Below are positions 14,871-23,648 of a DNA stretch of 41,750 nucleotides, piece after piece. The notes under the pieces were generated by a model. The model made no database searches, was not told where the DNA came from, and saw nothing but the letters and a program-made list of their open reading frames with translations. The stretch covers positions 1-41,750 of the forward strand of contig CAYPOI010000015.1 of assembly GCA_964412365.1 (NCBI GenBank), in the 5' to 3' direction. Position numbers and translations under genes: made by a program. Source of the stretch: CAMTWZ01 sp964412365. GTDB taxonomy: Bacteria > Bacteroidota > Rhodothermia > Balneolales > HLUCCA01. Every line of letters starts with the position of its first letter. The first letter of the stretch is position 1.

Positions 14871-17800
14871 TCACACGGAGTATTTTTCCAGCCAAACATT
14901 CTCTTTTCCGAATATGACACGCAGTTCGCGAATCAGCGCGTCGTTCGGATCCACCACATGTTTGCGCACATTCATGCTCATGGGTTCGGGGTGTTTCGAA
15001 TAGATGTTCAAGCCTACAGGCGATTGTCCTTTGTTCTGATCGAGCAATTCGGAAGCGGTTTTGATGTCGGTGTCCGAAACTTTTCCTGTATCGATTTGGA
15101 TGCGTACCCGGATCTTGCCCTGAAGCTTTTCACGCAGGTTTTCGATACGGTCCATGTTCTTGACGATGAGTTTGGGCATGCCCCCTTTCGAGTCAATCTG
15201 TGCCTCAACCCACACCAAGGTATCGGGCTGGATCAGGTTCATATGTTTGTCGAACGCATCGGAAAAGGCGATGGCTTCGATGGCGCCATGCTCGTCTTCC
15301 ATGCTGAAAAAGGAGAACGGTCTACCCTTCTTGTCGCGGGCCAGTTTCACTGTCGTCACGATGCCCACAACCGACACAATATCCCGTTCTTTGCAGGTCT
15401 GAAGCGAGTCGGAACCAAGGTTATTGGTCGTGAACACTTTCGCATCGTCACGAAAGCGGTCGAGCGGATGTCCGCTTAGAAAGAAACCGATGTACTCGCG
15501 CTCGCGCTTGAGTTTCTCCATGTTGCTCCAAGGTTCCACCTCCCGAAGCTTGGGTTCTTGGCTGTTCTGACTTCCCGGCTTCGCCCCGCCAAACAGACTG
15601 ATCTGATTCATGCTGTCTTCCTGCTGTTTGCGAGCGCCATAGCTCACAATGTCGTCAAGACTCTCAAGCAACTGGTTGCGATTCGGATGCAGGGTGTCGA
15701 ACGCCCCCGCTTGGATCAAGCTCTCAATGGATTTCTTGTTGACGCTGCGTAGGTCCACACGTCCGGCCAGATCAAAAATCGAAGTGAATTCGCCTTTCTT
15801 CCCTCGCTCCTCCACCAATGCGGCCACCGCGCCCGATCCCACGCCTTTGATCGCTTCCATCCCATATTGAACGCGTCCATCTTTCACCACGAATTTTCCG
15901 GCGCCGGTATTCACGTTCGGGGCATCCACCGGAATGTTCAGATGGGAACACTCTTCCATGAATTGGGCCACTTTTTTGATGTCACCCATGTTGTGCGTGA
16001 GCACCGAGGCCATGTATTCGGCCGGGTAATTCGCCTTGAAGTAGGCCGTATGATAGGCCACGACCGAGTAAGCCGCCGAGTGCGATTTGTTGAATCCATA
16101 TCCGGCAAAGAAGGCCATTTTATCAAAGACCTCATCCGCCACCGTTTCCGGATACCCTTTCGCGACGGCCTTATCCACGAAAATGGACTTCTGTTGGTCC
16201 ATTTCTTCCTTCTTCTTCTTACCCATGATGCGCCGAAGCACATCCGCTTCACCCAAACTGTACCCGGCCAGGACCTGCGCCACTTGCATGATCTGTTCCT
16301 GATACACCCTGATGCCGTACGTCGGCTTGAGGATCGGCTCGAGATCCGGATGCGGATACACCACTTGCTTGCGCTCGTGGCGGCAATCGATGTACTCGGG
16401 TATGAACTGCATTGGACCCGGACGGAACAAGGCGTTCATCGCGATGAGATCATCCATGGATGTCGGCTTCAAATCCTTCAGATACTTTCGCATCCCGTCG
16501 CTCTCGAACTGGAATGTGGCCACCGTCTCCGCTTTCTGATACAATTCGTAGGTTTTGGTGTCATCCAGCGGGATGTCGTCCAAATCGTATTCCTTCCCGG
16601 TGGATGATTTCACATTCGCGATGGCGGTTTTGAGCACGGAAAGCGTCCGCAAGCCTAGAAAGTCCATTTTCAGAAGACCACACATTTCGGCGCTCGGACC
16701 ATCATATTGCGTGATCATGTCTTTTTCTTTGCTCGTCGCCACGGGAACGTAATTGTCCACGCGGCCGGGCGCGATGATCACGCCTGCGGCGTGGATGCCG
16801 GTTTGCCGGGCGCATCCCTCCAATGTGCGTGCGAATCGCATCATGTTCCGAATCGCAGGATCCGGATCCGCGAACAAGGCTTTGATGTCGATCGCCGAAT
16901 CCGGATTCTCGGCCGGATTGAGGATTTTCTCGAACGTATCGATGCCTGGACGGTCAGGAAACAGCTTCGAAATGCGGTTCACTTCGGATAGGGGAATGCC
17001 CAACACGCGTCCCACATCCCGAATGGCCGTCTTCGCTTTCATGGTGCCGTAGGTCACGATCTGAGCCACGTTATCGCGTCCATAGGTCGATACCACGTAA
17101 TCGATGACGGCTTGACGCCCTTCGTCATCGAAATCGATGTCGATATCGGGAGGTGACACGCGCTCCGGATTCAGAAATCGCTCAAATAGCAATCCATATT
17201 TCAGCGGATCGATGTTGATGATGCCGATGCAATACGCCACCACGGATCCGGCGGCGGAACCCCGACCCGGACCCACATACACGCCTCGGTTTCGTGCTTC
17301 GGTGGTGAATCCTTGCACAATGAGGAAGTAGCCTGCGAACTTCATCCCTTTGATGATCAGCAATTCGCGTTCGATGCGGTCACTTACTTCTTGCGTCATA
17401 TCCGGATACCGGCGCTTCGCCCCTTCGTAGGTGAGGTGGCGCAGATAATCGTCCATCGTGTCGTAACCGGGCGGGATGTTGTAGTACGGAAGAAGGAGAT
17501 CCGACTTCAGCTTGATGGCATCAACCTTATCGATGATTTCATTCGTGTTGTCGAGCGAATCGGGGACATCCGCGAACAACTCCATCATCTCTTCCGGAGA
17601 TTTGAGATAGAATTCGTGGCTGAGTTTGTTATTGTCGTCGGTGAATCGGAAGCGGTTCGGATCGTGGATATCGGCGTTCGTCTGCAGCGCCAACAGAATA
17701 TCGTGCGCCTCGGAATCCTCCCGATCGATGTAATGCGAATCGTTGGTGCAGATCATCTTCACGTTGTACTCTTTCGCCCAACGGATGAGCACGTCGTTCA

Positions 17801-18341
17801 CGGTGTCCTGATCACGTAATCCATGGCGTTGCAACTCGATGTAATAATCGCCACCGAACACATTCAGATACCATTCAAAGACTTTCCGCGCTTCGGCCTC
17901 GCCATGACGAAGAATCGTCTGATTCACTTCGCTGGCCAAACAACAGGTGGTGGCGATCAAGCCTTCCGCATGCTCCATCAGAAAGGCTTTGTCGATGCGG
18001 GGTTTGTAATACATGCCGCGCAGGTATCCGGCGGATGTGAGTTTGACCAGATTCTTGTATCCGGTCAGGTTTTTTGCGAGCAGAACCTGATGGAAGCGGT
18101 CTTTGTTCTCGCGGTCGTCCATGGTGACCGGCGTCAGGTAGAATTCGGACCCGATGATGGGCTTGATTCCGGCCTCTTGAGCTTCTTTGACGAAGGATGG
18201 AACTCCGAACATGTTGCCGTGATCGGTGATGGCGAGGGCCGGCATATCGAGGGATTTCGCTTTGGAAACCAAGCCTTTGATCGATGCGGCGCCATCCAAT
18301 AGACTGAATTGGGTATGGCAGTGCAGGTGGGAGAAACGCAT
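14871..18341 (-). CDS. dnaE: DNA polymerase III alpha subunit
   Basis: The catalytic subunit of the replicative DNA polymerase, 1156 residues, normal for DnaE1. Domains in order: PHP domain at the N-terminus (SHLHCHTQFSLLDG, then ITDHGNMFG), polymerase core with catalytic aspartates D401 and D403 (PPDIDIDF) and D560 (LLKMDFLGLRTL), the tandem HhH region, and a C-terminal OB-fold (IVSVVGIVTTVK, AIEAIAFSDAF). The PHP metal ligands appear largely kept, so a 3'-5' exonuclease activity there is possible. ATG at 18341 begins right at the PHP domain, as usual. Confidence 0.97.
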   Translation of the reverse strand: MRFSHLHCHTQFSLLDGAASIKGLVSKAKSLDMPALAITDHGNMFGVPSFVKEAQEAGIKPIIGSEFYLTPVTMDDRENKDRFHQVLLAKNLTGYKNLVKLTSAGYLRGMYYKPRIDKAFLMEHAEGLIATTCCLASEVNQTILRHGEAEARKVFEWYLNVFGGDYYIELQRHGLRDQDTVNDVLIRWAKEYNVKMICTNDSHYIDREDSEAHDILLALQTNADIHDPNRFRFTDDNNKLSHEFYLKSPEEMMELFADVPDSLDNTNEIIDKVDAIKLKSDLLLPYYNIPPGYDTMDDYLRHLTYEGAKRRYPDMTQEVSDRIERELLIIKGMKFAGYFLIVQGFTTEARNRGVYVGPGRGSAAGSVVAYCIGIINIDPLKYGLLFERFLNPERVSPPDIDIDFDDEGRQAVIDYVVSTYGRDNVAQIVTYGTMKAKTAIRDVGRVLGIPLSEVNRISKLFPDRPGIDTFEKILNPAENPDSAIDIKALFADPDPAIRNMMRFARTLEGCARQTGIHAAGVIIAPGRVDNYVPVATSKEKDMITQYDGPSAEMCGLLKMDFLGLRTLSVLKTAIANVKSSTGKEYDLDDIPLDDTKTYELYQKAETVATFQFESDGMRKYLKDLKPTSMDDLIAMNALFRPGPMQFIPEYIDCRHERKQVVYPHPDLEPILKPTYGIRVYQEQIMQVAQVLAGYSLGEADVLRRIMGKKKKEEMDQQKSIFVDKAVAKGYPETVADEVFDKMAFFAGYGFNKSHSAAYSVVAYHTAYFKANYPAEYMASVLTHNMGDIKKVAQFMEECSHLNIPVDAPNVNTGAGKFVVKDGRVQYGMEAIKGVGSGAVAALVEERGKKGEFTSIFDLAGRVDLRSVNKKSIESLIQAGAFDTLHPNRNQLLESLDDIVSYGARKQQEDSMNQISLFGGAKPGSQNSQEPKLREVEPWSNMEKLKREREYIGFFLSGHPLDRFRDDAKVFTTNNLGSDSLQTCKERDIVSVVGIVTTVKLARDKKGRPFSFFSMEDEHGAIEAIAFSDAFDKHMNLIQPDTLVWVEAQIDSKGGMPKLIVKNMDRIENLREKLQGKIRVRIQIDTGKVSDTDIKTASELLDQNKGQSPVGLNIYSKHPEPMSMNVRKHVVDPNDALIRELRVIFGKENVWLEKYSV

Positions 18342-18354
18342 CTTCGAAGATAGG

Positions 18355-18395
18355 TAAAAATGATAAAGGACCCGGTGTGCGACGAGCCCTTTATC
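18355..18395 (-). terminator. Probable terminator after tonB
   Basis: On the minus strand an 8-bp stem (GATAAAGG with CCTTTATC, + strand 18388-18395 and 18362-18369) encloses an 18-nt loop and is followed by a short T run at 18356-18360. The long loop makes it weaker than the other terminators here. A second inverted repeat begins in the last codons of tonB. Confidence 0.6.
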
Positions 18396-18439
18396 CTCTG
18401 CTTGATGAATAGTTTAGCCGTTTATCCAGGAACACGTAG

Positions 18440-19120
18440 CTAACTATTAGGTTTTCCGGTATTCAACCGAAAGGTGATGGGTAAGGTATAGGCCACTTTC
18501 ACGGGCCGGCCACGTTGCATGCCGGGAGTGAATTTGGCTTTTTTGACTGCTTCGATAGCGGCTTCATCGCAACCGCCGCCGATTCCGCGCACAACCACGG
18601 GATTTAGCACATTCCCGCGTTCGTCAATCACGAATTGAACGGTCACTCGACCTTCGATTCCAGCGAGCCGGGCGATCTCCGGATACACGATATTCCGCTG
18701 CAAGGCTTCCAATCCACCCACCAGATCCGGCATCCGTTCTACGACAATGAAGATTTCCTCTTCCTCTTCTTCTTCTTTGGCGGCAGGCGGTGCCGCGGCG
18801 ATAAACGCCATGGCATCAAAATCGATTTCAGCGGAAAAATCCAAATATTCGTCTTCCAACACCGCATCATTCGACACTTCGACCGGCACACTTGGTCTCG
18901 GTGGTGGTGGAGGCATTTCTTCCTGACGCGTTTGGATGATTTCCTCAACGGTCACAACATCTTGTTCGACAACACTGACTTCGAATTCGCTTTCGTAGTT
19001 CAGGTTTATCTTGAACAGCACAATGAAGATGAGCAGACTGGTGATGGTTCCTAACTTCAGGTAAATCGAATGCGTGCTCTGAAGGTCCGCTTTAGGGTGT
19101 TTCTTGATATAAAGTGACAT
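18440..19120 (-). CDS. TonB-family energy transducer
   Basis: A 226-residue TonB protein that passes proton-motive force from the inner membrane to TonB-dependent outer-membrane receptors. One N-terminal membrane segment lies at about 22-38 (SLLIFIVLF), then a periplasmic linker with a proline run (MPPPPPRP) and an unusual run of glutamates around residues 116-122. The C-terminal TonB domain is clear (IVYPEIARLAGIEGRVTVQF, shown in full as family core, then GIGGGCDEAAIEAVKKAKF). The start at 19120 is fixed by a strong Shine-Dalgarno; a GTG/ATG pair just upstream is less likely. No ExbB/ExbD genes are nearby. Confidence 0.9.
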   Translation of the reverse strand: MSLYIKKHPKADLQSTHSIYLKLGTITSLLIFIVLFKINLNYESEFEVSVVEQDVVTVEEIIQTRQEEMPPPPPRPSVPVEVSNDAVLEDEYLDFSAEIDFDAMAFIAAAPPAAKEEEEEEEIFIVVERMPDLVGGLEALQRNIVYPEIARLAGIEGRVTVQFVIDERGNVLNPVVVRGIGGGCDEAAIEAVKKAKFTPGMQRGRPVKVAYTLPITFRLNTGKPNS

Positions 19121-19126
19121 ACACAC

Positions 19127-19132
19127 CTCCTG
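19127..19132 (-). promoter_or_regulatory. Strong Shine-Dalgarno of tonB
   Basis: AGGAGG on the minus strand, 6 nt before the ATG at 19118-19120. It stands out because most genes in this window have no clear ribosome-binding site, and it decides the start of tonB. Confidence 0.8.
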
Positions 19133-19185
19133 GATAATTACTCCAAGCTACGTGGAAGCGCTTTTACCTGCTTTACATCTGTTGT

Positions 19186-20619
19186 CTATTGGTGCACCGC
19201 AATTGCCGGGAAGTCGACCGTGAATTTCGCACCCTTCAACACATCACTATTTCCGGGTTTGATGGTACCATTATGCTTGGCCACAAGGTCGCGAGTGATG
19301 GCCAAGCCTAGCCCCAGACCGAAGTTTCCGGAGCTGTTGCGGGTCGTGAAATGGGCGTCAAACAAATGCGGTAAATGATCGGGCGAAATACCGGTTCCAT
19401 TGTCGTGGATGTCGACCACAACACGCCCATTGCCCGATGCGACTCGGATGATCAGCGTTCCCTCATCCCCCATCGCATCGCAGGCGTTCACGATCAGATT
19501 GGTCCATACTTGATTCAATTCGGCGATATTGGCACGAATCATCGGTACAGTATCCGATTCAAGTTTCACGTCCACCCGTTTCAGTCGATTGGCCAAGATG
19601 TGGAGGGTGTCTTGGAGGCCGTCCAGCACGTTCACATCCATCCCCTCGCCCGAATCTTGGCGGCTGTACGATTTTAGGGATTTGACCAGATTCGCGATTC
19701 GGGATGTGGAGCTGGTGGCGCCACGCATCAGCTGACCCGCATCATACAATTGCAAGGCCCTAGAGCGTTGATTCGGATGCAGGGATGCGAATTCCGCTCG
19801 GATACGTTCATCCATGCCTAGCACCAACCGTTGTTCGGATGGAGTGAGATCCGGAAAATCCATCCGAATCGCGGTTCGTTGCACCATCGTGGCTGTGTAC
19901 GCGCCGGATGCGGTCTGTTGCCCGAATTCCAAAAACCGGATGCTCGGATCGGACGACATCAGGCTGGGGAGGATTTCGCCGAGATTGCGAATCGCACCTT
20001 GCAATGCCGCCGCCGGATTGTTGATCTCGTGCGCGATACCGGCCACCAATTGACCCAAAGTCGCCATCTTCTCTTGGTGCACCAATCGGTTATGTGCCGA
20101 TTGAAGGTCATGCAAGGCCGTTTTCAGCGATTCATTGACCGATTCGAGCTTCAGGTTCAGATCCACTACCTGATGGTATCGCTCCAGCAGATTCGCGGTG
20201 ATCATCTGCCTGGCAAGAGGTGCGATCACCGATTGCGTTCGCGTGAAGGCCTCCACCTCGTCGCGACTCAGAACAAGGATTTCGGATGGGAGTTCGGCGA
20301 CCGCGGACGTGAGCGTGGGCCGGTCTGTGAAAAAGCTCAACACACCGAACAAGGAACCGGGACGGATGCGCGTCACGGGTAACGTGCGACCCGATTCATC
20401 GGTTTTGATGAGCACCACGCGTCCGGTGATCACCATATACAAGCGATCATTCGACACGTTTTCTTCCAACAGCACATCCCCCACATCCGAATGCCGGATT
20501 TCAGGAACGGGTTCACCACTCTCCCTCATCGCCTTGATCAACGCTTGCGCGGCTGAACGTGGATCGGCGATCCACTTTTTCAGAAAGGTGCGCTGCGTGA
20601 GGGAGATCCGATGGCTCAT
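19186..20619 (-). CDS. Soluble sensor histidine kinase with degenerate cNMP-binding domain
   Basis: A 477-residue kinase without membrane segments. Residues about 40-140 form a cyclic-nucleotide-binding-like barrel (VLLEENVSNDRLYMVITGRV, PGSLFGVLSFFTDRP). The phosphate-binding cassette is altered: the usual FGE is FGV, and the arginine after the proline is missing, so cAMP binding is doubtful. A helical linker leads to the dimerisation domain with H197 as the likely phosphate acceptor (GIAHEINNP). The ATPase domain has the N box (NLIVNACDAMGD), DNGTGI and GLGLGLAI motifs. Its ATG overlaps the response regulator stop as ATGA, so the two are translationally coupled partners. Confidence 0.9.
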   Translation of the reverse strand: MSHRISLTQRTFLKKWIADPRSAAQALIKAMRESGEPVPEIRHSDVGDVLLEENVSNDRLYMVITGRVVLIKTDESGRTLPVTRIRPGSLFGVLSFFTDRPTLTSAVAELPSEILVLSRDEVEAFTRTQSVIAPLARQMITANLLERYHQVVDLNLKLESVNESLKTALHDLQSAHNRLVHQEKMATLGQLVAGIAHEINNPAAALQGAIRNLGEILPSLMSSDPSIRFLEFGQQTASGAYTATMVQRTAIRMDFPDLTPSEQRLVLGMDERIRAEFASLHPNQRSRALQLYDAGQLMRGATSSTSRIANLVKSLKSYSRQDSGEGMDVNVLDGLQDTLHILANRLKRVDVKLESDTVPMIRANIAELNQVWTNLIVNACDAMGDEGTLIIRVASGNGRVVVDIHDNGTGISPDHLPHLFDAHFTTRNSSGNFGLGLGLAITRDLVAKHNGTIKPGNSDVLKGAKFTVDFPAIAVHQ

Positions 20620-21116
20620 CTGTCTGTGACGCGGCGATCCAGACGAAGAATGTTCGACAAGGCTTCCGGATCGAGGGCGGTCATGTAAGGAATCGGATTC
20701 ACCTCGTTATCGCGGATAAAGGCGATCAACAAGCCCTGAACCGCATCCAACAAGGATTCTTTCGACCATGGCTTGGCCAGGTAGAAATCCAGATGTCCCA
20801 AATTGACGGCTTTCACGGTGTCTTGAAGGCCGGCTTGACCGGTCAACAACATTTTTTTCGCGCCATTGGCCAACCCGAAACGCTCCACTTCCACCAGAAA
20901 ATCCACACCCGTGGTTCCGGGCATCATATGGTCGCAGATGAATAAGGCTGGTTTGAGGGTATCGGCGGTGGATGCGGTCAGAAAATCGCGCACGGCATCA
21001 GCCGATGAAAAGCCTTCGATCAGAAAATGGGTTTCAAGGGATTGAAGGTCGCGAAGGACGGCATCCAGCACATCGGGTTCGTCTTCGACGCAGATGATGA
21101 GGTATTCGGGTTTCAT
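20616..21116 (-). CDS. Response regulator, receiver domain only
   Basis: A 166-residue receiver with no DNA-binding output domain. The acidic pocket is at CVEDEPDVL, the phospho-accepting aspartate is in ALFICDHMMPG (D62 from this start), the threonine in MLLTGQAG and the lysine in YLAKPW. About 40 residues after the receiver are of unclear role. The start at 21116 opens directly at the first beta-strand and lies 13 bp after the transporter stop; an ATG at 21140 is also possible and would overlap that gene by 11 bp. It is likely the partner of the kinase encoded next. Confidence 0.88.
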   Translation of the reverse strand: MKPEYLIICVEDEPDVLDAVLRDLQSLETHFLIEGFSSADAVRDFLTASTADTLKPALFICDHMMPGTTGVDFLVEVERFGLANGAKKMLLTGQAGLQDTVKAVNLGHLDFYLAKPWSKESLLDAVQGLLIAFIRDNEVNPIPYMTALDPEALSNILRLDRRVTDR

Positions 21117-21129
21117 AAGGGTAGCAGGG

Positions 21130-22542
21130 TTAGACGACATGGTTCCAGTACAGAACGGAGAAGATCAGCATCAGAATGAGTCCGATCGCTCCGACCAAGA
21201 TACCGGATTTCGCCATATCGGCGGTTTTGACCACACCGGTCGCCATCGCGATCGCGTTTGGAGGTGTGGAGATGGGTAAGACCATGGCGAAGCTGGTACC
21301 AAGACCGATCATGAGTGCCAGCAGCGTCGGATTCGCGATGCTCTCGGCGCTCTGTGTGGCACCAATGGTGATGGCCAAAGGCATCAGCAGGGTCGCGGCG
21401 ACGGTATTCGACATGAAATTGGAAATCACCAAGCCGATGAGGGCGAACATAGCGATGATGAGAATGCCGCTGAAGGAGGTCCATTCGATGCGGCTGACCA
21501 TCCAATCCGACAGTTTCGTTTCGTCCATATAGATTCCCATGGCGATACCTCCAGCCACCAGCCAGAGGACTTCCCAGGGTAGATTTCGCAAATCAGCGGC
21601 TTCCATCACCTTGAACATGCTCAACGCTGCGATCGGAATCAACGCCACATAATTGCTGGAGATGCCATGCAGACTTTCGGTCACCCACATCACCAATGTG
21701 AACGCGAAAATGCCATAGAACAGCAACGCTTTTGTGGATGTGTCCCATTTGGAGGTCTGCTTTAGCACGATTTCCTTCACATCGGGTTTGTTCAAGCTAT
21801 ACAACAGCCACCAGGTGGCCAACATAGCCAAGATGACGAGCGGTAATGCCAAGATCAGCCATTCCATGAACGAAATCATGTGTCCGGCGCGCGCGGATGC
21901 GGCCACCACGATTGCGTTCGGAGGTGAGCCGATTGGCGTGGCCATCCCGCCAATGTTTGCGGCGAACGGAATGCTGAGCGCGAGGCCCACTTTGAACCGG
22001 TCCGTTTTTTCCATGCTGGCCATGAAGGGCAGAATCACGGTCATCATCATCGCGGTGGTGGCGGTATTGCTCATGAAGGCAGACAACACGCCTGTGACGG
22101 TCATCAAACCGAGCATGATCCACTTAGGCTTGGTGCCGAACGGGCGCATCATCACCCGAGTCACGTTCTTGTCGAAATTGAATTTGACGGCCGCATCGGC
22201 GATCATGAATCCGCCGAGAAATAAGATAATGATGGGGTTTGCCAGGGTTCCCACATAGGATGCCGGATTTCCGGGCCTGAAACCATACCGTTCCACGGCT
22301 TCGGCGGCATCCATCCCGCTGAAAACGGGTCCCACGCTACTCAACATCACAACTCCCAATAAAATCACAAGCAGGGATGTGGCATGGATGGGGATCGGTT
22401 CGAGCATCCAGAAAAAAGCCGCCAACAGAAAAATGGACAATGCCAGATGGCCGGCGTATGAAAGACCCTCGAACGTAACGGCGAACGGAAGGAGAAAACC
22501 GGCGATACCGAAGATCAAACCGGCCTTTTGTAGAGATGTCAT
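21130..22542 (-). CDS. SLC13/DASS family sodium-coupled di/tricarboxylate transporter
   Basis: A 470-residue inner-membrane transporter with 11 or more hydrophobic segments. Both signature SNT motifs of the divalent-anion:sodium symporter family are present in the inverted-repeat halves (FMSNTATTAMMM and FMSNTVAATLLMP), along with the conserved GSPPNAI and STPPNAI segments. It probably imports succinate, malate or citrate with sodium; sulfate is a less likely substrate. The start at 22542 places the first charged residues just before TM1; an ATG at 22602 would add 20 unlikely residues. The two-component genes follow with overlap or a short gap, suggesting joint control. Confidence 0.9.
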   Translation of the reverse strand: MTSLQKAGLIFGIAGFLLPFAVTFEGLSYAGHLALSIFLLAAFFWMLEPIPIHATSLLVILLGVVMLSSVGPVFSGMDAAEAVERYGFRPGNPASYVGTLANPIIILFLGGFMIADAAVKFNFDKNVTRVMMRPFGTKPKWIMLGLMTVTGVLSAFMSNTATTAMMMTVILPFMASMEKTDRFKVGLALSIPFAANIGGMATPIGSPPNAIVVAASARAGHMISFMEWLILALPLVILAMLATWWLLYSLNKPDVKEIVLKQTSKWDTSTKALLFYGIFAFTLVMWVTESLHGISSNYVALIPIAALSMFKVMEAADLRNLPWEVLWLVAGGIAMGIYMDETKLSDWMVSRIEWTSFSGILIIAMFALIGLVISNFMSNTVAATLLMPLAITIGATQSAESIANPTLLALMIGLGTSFAMVLPISTPPNAIAMATGVVKTADMAKSGILVGAIGLILMLIFSVLYWNHVV

Positions 22543-22596
22543 AATGATAGGTACTGTTGCACCCTCAAGTTTAAGGATATTCAACCCGATAGAACA

Positions 22597-22608
22597 TGAC
22601 AAATGTCA
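22597..22608. promoter_or_regulatory. Palindrome in the divergent gap between transporter and TPR gene
   Basis: TGACA and TGTCA flank an AA spacer as a 12-bp palindrome, 55 bp upstream of the transporter start. The 175-bp gap must hold promoters for both directions. A further loose inverted repeat (GATGCG...CGCATC with inner GAGGT...ACCTC) covers 22639-22680. No consensus promoter could be chosen. Confidence 0.4.
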
Positions 22609-22717
22609 GGGATGCGTATCTTTGGTCGCACGATGTTCGATGCGCGAGGTGCGAAGCAAGAGACCTCCGCACGACGCATCTTCTATACATCGCACTTTTA
22701 ACTTCGCGCTTTTTTAC

Positions 22718-23632
22718 ATGTCCGACCTGCTGAAACGCCTCCTTCCCCTTCTTCTCGAAAACAAATCGTTGAATGACAACGGCATCCGCCTTCTTCAGAA
22801 AGTGCATGCCGACATCAAGAAAAAACCGGTGAAAGGCCGCACCGACGAAGAATGGTTCGTGCTCGGGTATTATGCCTTGCAGGTGGGTCAGTATGATGAG
22901 GCCATCACCTCGCTGTCTGAATCCATATTTGAGAACGAGGAATTCGAGGCGGCGTTCCGCTATCGCGCCACCGCGTACATGGAAAGCAAGCGGTATGAGG
23001 ATGCGGCCAAAGATCTGGATGAAGCCCTCCGCATCGATCCGACCTACACCGATGCCCAGTACGAGCGCATCCGTCTGTTGTATGAAATGGACAAGGACAA
23101 CGAAGCGACGAAATCCGCACAAGCATTTACGATGGAAAACCCAGACCACGCGAACGGTTTCGCTCTTTTGGGAAGCATCCTTGAAAAAAGCGGAAAGTAT
23201 GCCGAGTCGATTCCGGCCTTCGACAAAGCCATCGAATTGGAAGACGACAACGGACTTTTCTTCACTCAACGTGGACTCGCGCATTATTTCGGTGGTCAGC
23301 CGGATGCGGCCTTGAGCGACATGCTCAAAGCCCAAGCGCTCACCGGCGCCAACCAAGTGACCCATTTCAACTTGGCGCTGATTTACGGCGACATTCCGGG
23401 TCAAACCCGTGAGGCGTTCCGTTATTTTGAGCGCGCATTCAAAAAAGATCCGAACATGCTTAAGCAGTTCGCAGGATCGGCCAATGTGACCGAAGCCAAG
23501 CGCTTGTTGGGCAAGCTTCAAGGCGTTGTGGACCGCCTGGCCACGGACACCACTGACAGCGGAAAATTCTATCGCGACGAGCTTTCAACCTTGTTAAAAC
23601 GGAAGTTAGCGGAAACGACTATCGCCTCTTGA
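22718..23632 (+). CDS. Tetratricopeptide-repeat protein
   Basis: A 304-residue protein without signal peptide, probably cytoplasmic. It has at least four TPR units between about 45 and 235 (for example EEWFVLGYYALQVGQYDEAI, AFRYRATAYMESKRYEDAA, ALLGSILEKSGKYAESI). TPRs mediate protein contacts; no partner can be named. ATG at 22718 is chosen because the frame upstream to 22379 overlaps the divergent transporter and has no TPR character. It is followed after 16 bp by the anti-sigma-like gene and then crtY. Confidence 0.82.
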   Translation: MSDLLKRLLPLLLENKSLNDNGIRLLQKVHADIKKKPVKGRTDEEWFVLGYYALQVGQYDEAITSLSESIFENEEFEAAFRYRATAYMESKRYEDAAKDLDEALRIDPTYTDAQYERIRLLYEMDKDNEATKSAQAFTMENPDHANGFALLGSILEKSGKYAESIPAFDKAIELEDDNGLFFTQRGLAHYFGGQPDAALSDMLKAQALTGANQVTHFNLALIYGDIPGQTREAFRYFERAFKKDPNMLKQFAGSANVTEAKRLLGKLQGVVDRLATDTTDSGKFYRDELSTLLKRKLAETTIAS

Positions 23633-23648
23633 TGGTTATCCTCTGAGC

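Noticed and set aside
14807..14920. N-terminal extension of thioredoxin
   Set aside because: It would overlap dnaE and adds a charged stretch not found in the family; MGKALHITD is the normal start.
22571..23521. 316-codon open frame on the - strand opposite the TPR gene
   Set aside because: The + strand encodes clear TPR repeats; the antisense frame shows no family motif.
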